Shown: positions 1 to 10,786 of the stretch, one piece after another | Position numbering within the stretch: the first letter of the stretch is position 1 | How the letters are laid out: each line of letters starts with the position of its first letter | NCBI RefSeq assembly: GCF_016906535.1 | Contig: NC_057383.1 | Coordinates: 930,001-994,000, forward strand | Source: Rhizoctonia solani | Lineage: Eukaryota > Basidiomycota > Agaricomycetes > Cantharellales > Ceratobasidiaceae | Length of the DNA stretch: 64,000 nucleotides | Reading direction: 5' to 3' | Position numbers and translations under genes: made by a program | Notes under the pieces: generated by a model | What the model was told of the DNA's origin: nothing | What the model saw: the letters and a program-made list of their open reading frames with translations, nothing else | Database searches by the model: none

Positions 1-1
1 T

Positions 2-2869
2 GAGGAAGAATCGTCTAAATTGCCGCCTCATCGCCCTTACAATATTGCTATTGAATTACTCCCTGATGCAAAACCTCAACATGGCCCCATATATAGTCTA
101 GGTCCCAGGGAAGATACAGAACTTAGGGAAACCATCGAAAAGCAACTAAAAGCGGGGTTGATTTGTCCATCTAAATCCCCCATGGCTTCCCCAATATTAT
201 TTGTCAAAAAGAAGAACGGGAAATTACGCATGTGCGTAGACTATCGACGATTGAATAGCATGACCAAGAAGAACGCTTATCCCCTGCCCTTGCCACAAAA
301 CCTTATTGAGAAACTACAAGGTGCTAAGATCTTTAGTAAATTTGATCTTAGGGCAGGCTACAACTTAGTCCGAATCAAAGAAGGCAATGAATGGAAAACC
401 GCTTTCAAAACTAAATACGGATTATTTGAATACTTGGTTATGCCTTTTGGATTGACAAATGCGCCGGCAGCCTTTCAGGACATGATGAACGAAATATTCA
501 GAGATCTCTTGGACGTTTATGTCATCATCTACTTGGACGATATTCTAGTCTTCTCTCTGAATGAAAAAGATCATGAAGCCCATGTGCGAGAGGTACTTAA
601 AAGGCTACAGGATAATGACCTTTTCTGCAATATTGAGAAATGCCATTTCCACGTCAAGAAAATCGATTATCTAGGGTTTATCATATCTGAATTTGGTATA
701 GAAGTTGATCAATCAAAAGTCACAGACGCCCTGAATTGGTCAACACCTAAGAATGTCAAAAACATCCAAGAATTCTTAGGATTTGTGAACTTCTATAGAC
801 GGTTTATCCCTAATTTTGGAAATATGGCACGACCACTGTACAATTTGCTCAAGAAAGATAGTAGTTGGAGATGGGAATCAGCAGAACAGCAATCTTTTGA
901 CGGCCTTAAAAAATGTCTTACTTCAGCGCCCTTGCTTTTACAACCTGACACCACAAGACAATTTTATGTGGAATGTGACGCATTGGATTATGCCACTGGA
1001 GCAATACTATCCCAACGCAACTCTGAAGGGAAATTGGCTCCAGTAGCCTATCTGTCCAAATCCTTATCCCCTGCCAAAAAAAATTACAATATCTTTGACA
1101 AGGAATTGTTGGCGGTCATTAGGGCATTTAAAGAATGGCGTCATTTACTGGAAGGATCAGAGTTACCAGTCCAAGTTCTAACAGATCATAAGAATTTGGA
1201 GTATTTCTCTACGTCACAATCCCTGAACAAACGTCAAATTCGATGGGCAAATTTCTTAGTAGACTACAATTTTCAGATTATCTACAGGCCTGGAGCACAG
1301 AACAAGAAGGCAGACATCCTCTCAAGACGCTACGATTTGATACCCCTTGAAGGGGGGGTAGAGAACCAAGTTCTCTTAAAACCGGAACTTTTCATTTCAT
1401 CCATTACTCCGGATCAAGAAATCAATGATCTAATTGGCAAGGCAATCTATGAGGATAACCGCCTTAGGGAAATTCTGCAGAAACTCCAGAACAAAGAAAA
1501 AGTCATAGATTGGGAATTGAAAGAGGGCTTACTGTGGTATCAAGGGAAAATATTTGTACCAAAGGATGAAACCATCAGAAATCTCATTTTGGAATCCAGG
1601 CACGACGCATTAGCCACAGGTCATCCAGGACAAGCCAGAACATTGGAACTTATCTCCAGAAATTATTACTGGCCATCCCTGAAGAAATTTGTGAACTCTT
1701 ACGTCAGTCATTGCGAGACATGCATCCGGTCCAAACCTACAAATCAAGTTCCCACAGGCCTATTAAAACCATTACAAATCCCTGAACGGCCCTGGGAAGA
1801 TATAGCATACAACATGATTGTAGGACTACCAGTTTCAGAAGGCTTTGATGCTATCCTTACCGTCATTGATCGATTTTCAAAAATGGTACACTTTATCCCC
1901 ACCCAATCCACAGCATCCGCCATCGACGTTGCCAATTTATTCATCACGTATGTATGGAAACTACATGGTTTACCCAGGAGCACAGTTTCAGACAGGGGTC
2001 CCACATTTAACGCCAAATTCATTCGTCATTTGTATAAAAGGCTGGACATTAAGCCAACATATTCCACGGCATATCATCCACAAACAGACGGACAGACAGA
2101 ACGCATCCAAAGGGAAGCTGAAATCTTCATACGTATGTTTGGTAATCATTGTCAATCAGACTGGGTGTCACTATTGCCATTGGCCGAATTTGCCTTAAAC
2201 AATTTAAAACAAACTTCCACAGGGAAATCCCCATTCCAAATATGTTATGGCTATAACCCAAGATTTACAGTGGGACAAAAGTCAGACGAATCAGTCCCAA
2301 ACGCAGATGAACATGCGGAATTCTTGGAAAAGGGCTATGATGAAGTCAAGGCAGCGTTATCAATGTCCCAAGAAAGGATGAAACACTTCTATGATCAACG
2401 TCACAAGGAGGAAGAAGGGATTCAAGTAGGGGACAAAGCTTGGCTAAGTCATCAAAATATATCCACTGATAGACCATCTATCAAGTTGAGCCACAAAAAG
2501 TTAGGCCCCTACTTGGTAATTGAAAAAATTGGTTCACATGCGTATAAGTTACAACTACCCCACACTATGCGCATACATCCAGTCTTTCATATCAATCTCC
2601 TGACAAAATTCCGCCCCGACCCCCACGGACGTGATCCTCTTCAACCTGCACCAATCATCACAGAAGAAGGTGAAGAGGAATACAAAGTAGAAAAAATCCT
2701 GGATAGCAAGTGGAAAGGACAAGGGAAAACAAAGAAGTTATGGTACCTGGTCAAATGGAAAGGATATGACGAAGGAAGTAATTCATGGGAACCAATAGAC
2801 AATGTGGGAAATGCACAAGAAGCTTTAGAAGAATTTCACAAGGAACACCCTGACGCAGTTGGAGCTTGA
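2..2869 (+). CDS. A1 gypsy pol polyprotein, 3' part (RT-RNase H-integrase-chromodomain)
   Basis: The reading frame is open from the window edge, so the true start, gag and protease lie outside. It encodes a Ty3/gypsy chromovirus polyprotein that copies element RNA into DNA and integrates it. Counting from the first Met at position 20: reverse transcriptase with the YLDD catalytic box near residue 171 and FGLTNAPAAFQ just before it; RNase H with acidic residues in VECDALDYATGAIL, FDKELLAV and LTDHKNLEYF; integrase with an HHCC zinc module near 527-570 and DDE residues in LTVIDRFSK, TVSDRGPTF and DGQTERIQ; a chromodomain at about 890-945 ending in LVKWKGYDEGSNSWEP. No internal stop or frameshift is visible, so this copy may be coding-competent. 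Compared with A2 and A3 it is the best-preserved pol of family A in the window. Confidence 0.95.
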   Translation, partial: EEESSKLPPHRPYNIAIELLPDAKPQHGPIYSLGPREDTELRETIEKQLKAGLICPSKSPMASPILFVKKKNGKLRMCVDYRRLNSMTKKNAYPLPLPQNLIEKLQGAKIFSKFDLRAGYNLVRIKEGNEWKTAFKTKYGLFEYLVMPFGLTNAPAAFQDMMNEIFRDLLDVYVIIYLDDILVFSLNEKDHEAHVREVLKRLQDNDLFCNIEKCHFHVKKIDYLGFIISEFGIEVDQSKVTDALNWSTPKNVKNIQEFLGFVNFYRRFIPNFGNMARPLYNLLKKDSSWRWESAEQQSFDGLKKCLTSAPLLLQPDTTRQFYVECDALDYATGAILSQRNSEGKLAPVAYLSKSLSPAKKNYNIFDKELLAVIRAFKEWRHLLEGSELPVQVLTDHKNLEYFSTSQSLNKRQIRWANFLVDYNFQIIYRPGAQNKKADILSRRYDLIPLEGGVENQVLLKPELFISSITPDQEINDLIGKAIYEDNRLREILQKLQNKEKVIDWELKEGLLWYQGKIFVPKDETIRNLILESRHDALATGHPGQARTLELISRNYYWPSLKKFVNSYVSHCETCIRSKPTNQVPTGLLKPLQIPERPWEDIAYNMIVGLPVSEGFDAILTVIDRFSKMVHFIPTQSTASAIDVANLFITYVWKLHGLPRSTVSDRGPTFNAKFIRHLYKRLDIKPTYSTAYHPQTDGQTERIQREAEIFIRMFGNHCQSDWVSLLPLAEFALNNLKQTSTGKSPFQICYGYNPRFTVGQKSDESVPNADEHAEFLEKGYDEVKAALSMSQERMKHFYDQRHKEEEGIQVGDKAWLSHQNISTDRPSIKLSHKKLGPYLVIEKIGSHAYKLQLPHTMRIHPVFHINLLTKFRPDPHGRDPLQPAPIITEEGEEEYKVEKILDSKWKGQGKTKKLWYLVKWKGYDEGSNSWEPIDNVGNAQEALEEFHKEHPDAVGA

Positions 2870-2880
2870 AGAGGGGGTAA
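2867..2880 (+). other. polypurine tract of A1
   Basis: The purine run GAAGAGGGGGTAA overlaps the pol stop and abuts the 3' LTR. It is the expected plus-strand DNA primer site of an LTR retrotransposon. Confidence 0.8.
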
Positions 2881-3330
2881 TGTCATGACCTTAATCGGCA
2901 TGACATAATTTTCTACTATTTTCTACCTTTTTTCTGGGACAGTTTCCTTTCTTGGTATATATTTATGACTCATCAAGATCACGTGACATATTTGATATAT
3001 GATGTGAAATTGTAATTGACTCACTGTTTGGTAATGTTGTTTTTGATGTGGCTCCTCTCTTGTATATAAGCTAGGTCAAGTCGCTGCTAGAACAGCAAGA
3101 CTTGACCTCTTTGTCAATTCACCTTAGCTCTTATACACACCCTTAGCCCAGGCCCCTTGTTGGTCATTAGTGCTCATTACCTAAATCATTAACCAGGCCG
3201 TTGTTGCCCTCTACCCATATATCATAACCCCTGGGCCCTAGTTGCCCCTCTACCTGTCTCATAGTCCATTGGTGATAGTGCCACGGACTTTAAGCCCTCT
3301 TGAACCATAGGTCCGAGCTGAGTCGTGACA
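2881..3330 (+). repeat. A1 3' LTR (family A, 450 bp)
   Basis: It begins TGTCATGACC and ends GAGTCGTGACA. A TATA box (TATATAAG) starts at 3063. CAAGACTTGACCT at 3096-3108, about 33 bases downstream, is the sequence complementary to the primer site of family A (see 17275-17287), so RNA probably starts close to 3096. The same stretch forms an inverted repeat with AGGTCAAGT at 3073-3081. A CACGTG box lies near 2983. The 5' partner LTR is outside the window, so the TSD cannot be checked. Confidence 0.93.
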
Positions 3331-3442
3331 TAAGACAGGTCTCAGAAGATCTAGCTAAGTAGCTGGATATCAGTAGTCACACAGTTAACCCCTTATATTC
3401 ACTCACCACACCTCCCAGGCCTCAGGCCCCCTTGCCAACATA
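3331..3442. repeat. truncated D-family LTR remnant
   Basis: The stretch shares with D LTRs the segments around 'gctaagtagc' and 'accacacctcccaggcct' in the same order, but is shortened and diverged. A1's 3' LTR ends directly against it, so A1 apparently integrated into an old D LTR. No coding signal. Confidence 0.6.
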
Positions 3443-3985
3443 TGTTATGGATATGTCATTTCTTCAATGATCTGTACTTATTTTATTAATTACACTAGTA
3501 ATACTATAGTAAATGAAATGAGATAGAGATGCAAACTAAGATTTTCAAGGTCCCTCTATCCAATTGCAACCTTTACAAAACCTACAAACCTCAGGAATAC
3601 CCTTAATATGCAACATATTTAGCATATATGCTGTTTTCTCACTCATTTAAATATATATAAATTCAGCTGAGTAGATAAGCAGTAACAAGTAATATTTCTC
3701 CTGTTTGTAGTATTTATTATTCAAGATTCTATCTTGTGGCTACACACAGAAATATTCAGGGTCCCCCCTGTAGCATAGGCAAGTGCTCCAGCACTTAATC
3801 AGCGCTTAAGCACCAATGCACTAAATGCGCATTTTCTCCATCACCCAGGCATCTCACACTGCCAAATTGCTTACGCTTAGGTGCGCCTGTTTGTGCGCTC
3901 CAGAGCGCTGGGTCAAACTCCCAAAACGGACAACATTTGGCAGAGTTATGCCCTATTTATTGTAAGTACCCAGTACAGTGGTATC
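3443..3985. repeat. B element, outer part (left copy)
   Basis: It starts with the B terminus TGTTATGGATATG and runs to the GTATC at 3981-3985, where a solo A LTR interrupts it; B resumes at 17994. Relative to the right-arm counterpart (60894-61434) it differs at roughly one base in twenty, while the continuation 17994-19536 is essentially identical to the right arm. The outer flank (ACATA) does not match the flank at the other B end, so there is no TSD. Non-coding; contains an AT-rich TATATATA stretch near 3651. Confidence 0.8.
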
Positions 3986-4179
3986 TGTCATGACCTTCAT
4001 TGGCATGACATAATTTTCTACTATTTTCTATCTTTTTTCCAAGATACTTTCCTTTTTTGGTATATATTTATGACTCATCAAGATCACGTGACGTATTTGA
4101 TATATGATGTGAAATTGTAATGACTCACTGTTTAGTACTGTTGTTTTTGATGTGGCTTGTCTCATGTATTTAAACCAGG
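3986..4179 (+). repeat. solo A LTR, first part (interrupted by A2)
   Basis: It begins TGTCATGACCTTC in the same sense as A1's LTR and stops at CCAGG (4175-4179), the target duplicated by A2. The second part is 17735-17993, and together they make a normal-length A LTR of about 448 bp. The outer TSD is GTATC at 3981-3985 and 17994-17998. CACGTG is at 4085-4090. Confidence 0.9.
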
Positions 4180-5190
4180 TGTCATGACTAAGCTCGGACC
4201 TATGATACAAGTAGGCTTAAAGTCCGTGGCCCTATCACCAATGGACTATGAGGCAAAGAGGGGCGACGAGGGCCCAAGGGGTATGGTATGGGTAGAGGGC
4301 AACAAGGCCTGGGTTAAGGGTTTGTAGTAAAGTGCACTGATGGCCAACTAGGGGCCTGGGCAATAGGTAAGGGTAAGCTTAGGATGAATTGACGAAGAGG
4401 TCAAGTCTTGCTGTTTATGTTACAAACCCCTTGATTATACCATTAGAATCGCCTGTTTTTTCTATTATTTTTAGTATTTTTTACGGACTCTATATCTTTT
4501 GTTTTTCGATCACGTGATCTCGGCGCTTATTATGCCGAGATGCCGCGCCGAGATGCCGTGCCAAGGGCGCTTAGGAGAAATCCACGCTTCTGCGCAGCCC
4601 GCAGCACGCTTCCTTTTCCCACCATGTACTTCTTTTCTCACGCGCACAGACCATGTAGATAGTGCGCCTTTGTCTATATATACAGCAGGGAAATCACTTG
4701 GAGACCCCAAGTCGATTTTACCTTGTCTCATACTCATTGAGGAGGTCACCCAGCCAGCTAAGTAGCCGGCCCCCTTTAGTCATTGGTAGCAATCCCTCTA
4801 CCTCACTCACCACACCTCCCAGGCCTAAGGCCCCACCATTGTAGTATAGAAGTAGAAGGCCGCCTTAAGCGGTATCAGTATAGCCTAGTTAGTTAGTTAG
4901 ATTACCTTTGTCAGTAGTAGTACGGCCGTAAGCGCCCGCCCACTAGCAAGTACCCAACCTTACAGTTGGCGTACAACAGTTTAGCAGCAACTTGACCTGG
5001 TTTAAATACATGGGGGAAGCCACATCAAAAACAACAGTACTAAATAGTGAGTCATTTACAATTTCACATCATATATCAAATATGTCACGTGATCTTGATG
5101 AGTCATAAATATATACCAAAAAAGGAAACTGTCTCAGAAAAAGGGTAGAAAATAGTAGAAAAAAGTGTCATGCCAATGAAGGTCATGACA
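4180..5190 (-). repeat. A2 3' LTR, split by a solo D LTR
   Basis: It begins TGTCATGACTAAG and ends GGTCATGACA. The D insertion at 4418-4978 with TSD GTTTA accounts for the extra length. Differences from the 5' LTR at 17290-17734 are mostly CG against TG or CA. Confidence 0.93.
4418..4978 (+). repeat. solo D LTR (561 bp)
   Basis: It begins TGTTACAAAC and ends GTACAACA, flanked by GTTTA at 4413-4417 and 4979-4983. CACGTG is at 4511-4516, followed by CTCGGCGCTTAT. A TATATATA box lies near 4676, and about 34 bases on is AAGTCGATTTTAC, the D primer-complement, here with the CpG still present. Short reading frames inside are coincidental. Confidence 0.94.
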
Positions 5191-5201
5191 TTACCCCCTC
5201 T

Positions 5202-8200
5202 TCAAGCTCCAACTGCATTGGGGTGTTCTTTATAAAATTCCTCTAAGGCTTCTTGGGCATTTCCCACATTGTCTACTGGTTCCCATGAGTTACTTCCTTC
5301 GTCATAACCTTTCCATTTGACTAGGTACCATAACTTTCTTGTTTTTCCGCGTCCCTTCCATTTGCTATCCAAGATTCTTTCCACTTCGTATTCCTCTTCA
5401 CCTTCTTCTGTAATAATAGGTGCAGGTTGAGGAGGATTGCGTCCATGAGGGTTGGGGCGGAATTTTGTTAAAAGGTTTATGTGAAATACTGGATGTATGC
5501 GCATGGTATGGGGTAATTGTAATTTATACGCGTGCGATCCAATTTTTTCAATTACCAAATAGGGACCTAGCTTTTTGTGGCTAAGCTTGATGGATGGTCT
5601 ATCGGTGGATATATTTTGATGACTTAGCCAGGCTTTGTCCCCTACTTGAATTCCTTCTTCTTCCCTGTGGCGTTGATCATAGAAGTGTTTCATCCTTTCT
5701 TGGGATATCAATAACGCTGCCTTGACTTCATCATAGCCCTTTTCTAAGAATTCCGCATGTTCATCTGCATTAGGGATGGATTCATCTGACTTTTGTCCCA
5801 CAGAGAATCGAGGATTCATGCCATAACAAATCTGGAATGGAGATTTACCCGTGGAAGATTGTTTCAGGTTATTCAGAGCAAATTCGGCCAGGGGTAGTAA
5901 TGACACCCAGTCTGATTGACAATGATTCCCAAACATTCGAATAAAGATCTCAGCCTCTCGTTGTATTCGTTCTGTTTGACCATCTGTTTGAGGATGATAG
6001 GCTGTAGAATATGTAGGTTTAATGTCTAGCCTTTTATATAGATGACAAATAAACTTGGCATTAAATGTAGGACCTCTATCTGAAACTGTACTCCTGGGAA
6101 GGCCATGTAATTTCCAGATGTATGTAATGAATAAGTTGGCAATGTCAATGGCCGACGCCGTGGATTGGGTAGGAATAAAGTGAACCATTTTTGAAAATCG
6201 GTCAATGACAGTAAGGATGGCATCAAAGCCTTCTGAGACCGGTAGTCCCACAATCATGTCGTAAGCTATGTCTTCCCAAGGACGTTCAGGAATTTGCAGT
6301 GGCTTTAGCAGTCCTACAGGTACTTGATTTGTTGGTTTGGACCTGATACAGGTTTCGCAGTGGCTGACATAAGAATTGACAAACTTTTTCAGCGATGGCC
6401 AGTAGTAGCTCCTGGAAATAAGTTCTAATGTTCTGGCTTGTCCTGGGTGTCCCGCCGCCAAGGCGTCATGCCTAGATTCTAAAATAAGGTTCCTAATGGT
6501 ATTGTCTTTAGGTACAAAGATTTTTCTCTGATACCATAGTAACCCTTCTTTTAATTCCCAATCCAAGATCTTTTCCTTGTTCTGGAGTTTGTGCAGGATT
6601 TCTTTCAGACGGTCATCCTTGTAGATAGCTTTGCCGATTAGGTCATTGATCTCTTGATCCGGAGTAATAGATGCAATAAAAAGTTCCGGTTTCAGGAGAA
6701 CCTGGTTCTCTACCCCCCCTTCAAGGGGTACTAAATCATAGCGTCAAGAAAGGATATCCGCCTTTTTATTCTGTGCCCCAGGCCTGTAGATAATCTGAAA
6801 ATTGTAGTCTACTAAGAAATTTGCCCATCGAATTTGACGTTTATTCAGGGATTGTGACGTAGAGAAATACTCCAAATTCTTATGATCTGTTAGAACTTGG
6901 ACTGGTAACTCTGATCCTTCCAGTAAATGGCGCCATTCTTTAAATGCCCTAATGACTGCCAATAGTTCCTTGTCAAAAATGTCATAATTCTTTTCAGCAG
7001 GGGACAGTGACTTAGATAGATAGGCTACTGGAGCTAGTTTCCCTTCAGGGTTGCGTTGGGATAATATAGCTCCAGTGGCATAGTCCGATGCATTGCATTC
7101 TATGTAGAACTGTTTTGTTGTATCCGGCTGTAGGAGTAATGGCGCTGAAGTGAGGCATTTCTTTAAACTATCAAAGGATTGTTGTTCCGCCAATTCCCAT
7201 TTCCATGGGCTGTCCTTTTTGAGCAAATTGTATAGGGGTCGTGCCAAGTTACCAAAATCGGGGATAAATTGTCTATAAAAGTTCACAAATCCTAAGAATT
7301 CTTGGATGTTTTTGACATTCTTAGGTGTTGACCAATTCATGGCATCCGTGACTTTAGATTGGTCAACTTCTATACCAAACTCCGAGATAATGAATCCTAG
7401 ATAGTCAATCTTTTTGACATGGAAGTGGCATTTTTCAATATTACAAAAGAGGTCGTTGTCCTGTAGCCTCTTTAGCACTTCGCGCACATGAATTTCATGA
7501 TCTTTTTCGTTCAAAGAGAAGACTAGGATATCGTCCAGGTATATGATGACATAAACATCTAGAAGGTCCCTGAATATTTCGTTCATCATATCTTGAAAAG
7601 CCGCCGGCGCATTTGTTAACCCAAAGGGCATAACCAAGTACTCAAATAGTCCGTATTTTGTCTTGAAGGCTGTTTTCCATTCATCGCCTTCCTTAATTCG
7701 GACTAAGTTATATCCGGACTTGAGATTGAATTTACTAAAAATCTTTGCACCTTGTAGCTTCTCAATCAAGTTTTGTGGCAACGGTAGAGGGTATACATTC
7801 TTCTTAGTCATGCTATTTAGGCGTCGATAATCCACACACATGCGTAGCTTTCCATTCTTCTTCTTGACAAATAGAATTGGGGAAGCCATAGGAGATTTGG
7901 AGGGACGAATCAGGCCAGCCTTAAGTTGTTTCTCTATAGTTCCCTTCAGTTCCGCATCTTCCCTTGGTCCTAGACTATATATGGGGCCATGCCGGGGTTT
8001 TGCGTCAGGGAGCAATTCAATAGCAATATTGTAAGGGCGGTGAGGTGGCAATTTGGATGATTCTTCCTTGGAAAAAACCTTGGAAAATTCTTGGTAAGGG
8101 ATGGGGATTTCTTCCACCGCTTTAAGTTCCAAGACGGTAGGGATTGATAAGCAGTTGTTGGAACAATATGATGAATTAAAAACAAGCGTGTGTTTTTCCC

Positions 8201-8621
8201 ATGAAATTTGGGGATTGTGTTTTTTTAGCCACGACATTCCTAAAACTAACTGATGATTTCCAATGTTTGAAATATGACACTCCAGCTCTTCGGTATGATT
8301 GCCAATGGTACATTTAAAACGAGTGAAATGGGTGATTTGGCCGGAATCAATCTCTCGGCCATCGATGACACGTAATTTCTTGGGAATTGGATGTATATAA
8401 GTTGGTAGTCGATAGGTTTCTACTAAAAGAGGGTGGATGAAGCACGAAGTTGCTCCAGAGTTGATCATGGCTTTTCCTTGAAAAGGTTTAGCCAAAAAAC
8501 TTGATTTTTGGGATGTAGGAGTCTCACACGGATTTGCAGAGAATGATGCGTATATTTGAGATGTATTACATAAGGACAGTATTTCAAAATCATTGTTCTC
8601 ATAATGCAAATCCGCAAGCAT
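5202..8621 (-). pseudogene. A2 gypsy pol (protease-RT-RNase H-integrase-chromodomain), one stop
   Basis: A frame of 1140 codons with a single in-frame TGA at 6744-6746, where A1 has an Arg codon in the same ADILSRRYD context. Domains: aspartic protease near residue 54, where the catalytic DSG reads NSG (codon AAC at 8460-8462); RT with YLDD; RNase H; integrase HHCC and DDE; chromodomain at the C-terminus. The start is the Met 18-20 bases after the gag stop, but the frame is open upstream across the gag stop, so pol is more likely reached by -1 frameshifting from gag. The Asn in the protease site would be expected to kill protease activity; A3 has the same change. Confidence 0.92.
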
Positions 8622-8641
8622 ACAGCCAAGTGCCTTACTCC

Positions 8642-10210
8642 TTAGTCGGCCTTGGCTTTTCCTTTTCCCAACTCTTCCTCATCAGAAACTACTTCAATAC
8701 GACTTTCTTCTTTAGGCCTTTCCCAAGACCATTCAATATTAGCCACATGTCCAGACATGGGCTTAGAAGGGCAGCTGCGCGCAAAATGTCCCTTGCCACC
8801 GCATATATGGCAGGTGAGGTTTGAAAAGCCCCTTCCATCAAGATCCATGGGGCCCAGACCCTTTGTGTTTGCGGCAGGAATAGGAATAGGAGCGATGATT
8901 GGTTTAACAGATGCAGCCGCAGCGGGGCGTTTGTCCTTTTTGAGGGAGGGGAATGGGATCATCGTGTCTTTGGTTTCCCCATTCCACCTGACATTGGGCA
9001 TATTGCCAGAAGTTGTGCGAACAATGGAAGTGATGGCGCCTTTCTTGGCGCGGCGAGTAGTTGGGTCGATCATATAAACATTATCCCCTACATTCAGACG
9101 AGTACGAGTGGGAGTGGGATTAGAGGTGGAAGTGGGGACGGCAGTTGACGTGATACGAGTAGTGGAAACTGAGGGGTTGGATAGGCGAGTGGATTCAATG
9201 TGATTGGCAATTTCCTCTGCCTTGTCATAGACCTGTTGGGCTGTGGCGCGACGCCATTGGAACATAGTAGATAGCATGATGTCCTTGATTTCATTTTTCA
9301 GGCCATCATAGTACTTATTGCGCAAGGTCTCATCACTGTAACCAAGAGAAACCGAGTACTGCTGGAATTCCCTAGTATATTCCTGAACCGAAGCTTTCTG
9401 CCGCAAATTATTCCATTTTTGTTGGTACTTTTCATCACGGTTTGTGTCTACGTAATGCTTAGTAAATTCGGCCCAGAAGACATCGATATCCTCCAATAAG
9501 GGGACTACTTCTCCCCTGAACACCTTCCTTTCCTTATATGGACGGACCCAGTCTTCAGCTGCACCCTCGAAGTATGATGTAACCCACAAAATTTTTTCTT
9601 TGTGGGAACGGTTTGCTCCTTTGGCCCTTATGTAAGCCTGACAAGCGATGATGAAATTTAGAGCATCTTCTTTTTTGCCACTGAACTTGTTTGGCTTGGC
9701 AAATTTTAGATCGGAGGAAGACGTTATGGGAGCAGGAGGGATATTTGTGGCTGTACTGGTGCCAGCAGGTGGAGGTGGTGGAGGAGGAGCTGTGGAACAA
9801 GAAGGGGAAAGATGAATAAGATGGTCTTGCACCACTTGTATAGAAGCAGCTGCTCCTTGGATTTGGTTGGAATAAAATATATGTTGATTACGCGATTGCT
9901 CGCGATGTTCTTCTAATTCAGCCCTTAATAGAGCTAATTGGTCCCCTTGTGCCTCATAGGCTCCTTGTAGTTGCGAAAATTCCTTTTTTAATACAATCAT
10001 ATTTTGTGCGACCATATCAAGAAGTTCACGATCCGACATTTGATCAAAAGACATGGGAGAATATACATGAGGCGGCACAGCCGCAGGTGCAGGAGTATGA
10101 GTACGTGAAGAAGGGGCAGACCACCCCGATTGGATTTGGGGGGAAGTCAGACTAGTTTCTCCCATCGCGCCCAAACCAGGCATTGTCATATGAGACTGCG
10201 AAAAACTCAT
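8642..10210 (-). pseudogene. A2 gag, main part (capsid and zinc knuckle)
   Basis: The downstream 522 codons of gag, cut from its N-terminus (16469-16906) by D1. It has a Pro-rich linker, a capsid-like retrotransposon gag region, then one CCHC knuckle (CHICGGKGHFARSC) and a basic/acidic tail. At 10204-10208 the A run is one base longer than in A3's gag, a frameshift, so the apparent Met at 10210 is probably not a real start. Pol follows in the -1 frame. Gag normally packages element RNA in cytoplasmic particles. Confidence 0.88.
8663..8669 (-). other. -1 frameshift heptamer GGGAAAA (A2 gag/pol)
   Basis: On the minus strand the zero-frame codons are TTG GGA AAA GGA, five codons before the gag stop after the slip, giving the X XXY YYZ pattern G GGA AAA. 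After a -1 slip the frame is open into pol. A3 has the same site (minus strand near 34520) and C has it at 38454-38460. Confidence 0.72.
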
Positions 10211-10213
10211 ATT

Positions 10214-10775
10214 TGTCGTACACCACTGTAATGTGGGTACACACTAGTGAAGGCGGGCGCTTGGGGCCGTACTACTACAAGCTTATGTAATCTGACTAAC
10301 TAACTAAGGCTATACTAACACCGCTTAAGGCGGTCTACTACTCCTATACTACTGCAGGGGGGCCTTAGGCCTGGGAGGTGTGGTGAGTAAGATAGAGAAG
10401 TTGCTACTGATGACTAAGGGGGCCGGCTACTTAGCTGGCTGGTTATCCTCCTCAATGAGTATGAGACGAGGTAAAATCAACTTGGGGTCTCCAAGCAATT
10501 TCCCTACTGTATATATAGACAAAGGCGCACTATTTACATGGTCTGTGCTCGTGAGAGAAGAAGTACATGGTGGGAAAAGGAAGCGTGCTGCGGGCTGCGC
10601 AGAAGCGTGGATTTCTCCTAAGCGCCCTTGGCACGGCATCTTGGCGCGGCATCTCGGCATAATAAGCGCCGAGGTCACGTGATCAAAAAAACAAAAGATA
10701 TCAAGTCCGTAAAAAATACTAAAAATAATAGAAAAAATAGGCGATTCCAATGGTATAATCAAGGGGGTTGTAACA
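10214..10775 (-). repeat. D1 3' LTR
   Basis: On the plus strand it reads TGTCGTACACC to TTGTAACA. It follows the pol stop after a purine-rich tract (minus-strand AGGGGGGGG at about 10777-10790). CACGTG is at 10676-10681. Confidence 0.95.
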
Positions 10776-10786
10776 TTGCCCCCCCC

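Noticed and set aside
3331..3442. Extension of the palindrome beyond 3443 or 61434
   Set aside because: The left flank is a D-like remnant and A1 pol; the right flank is E gag, leader and LTR. No inverted match between them.
4499..4765. Reading frames inside D LTRs (also 10380-10682, 16073-16375, 22493-22759)
   Set aside because: They recur only because the LTR recurs, exist on both strands, and start or end at LTR regulatory sequence.
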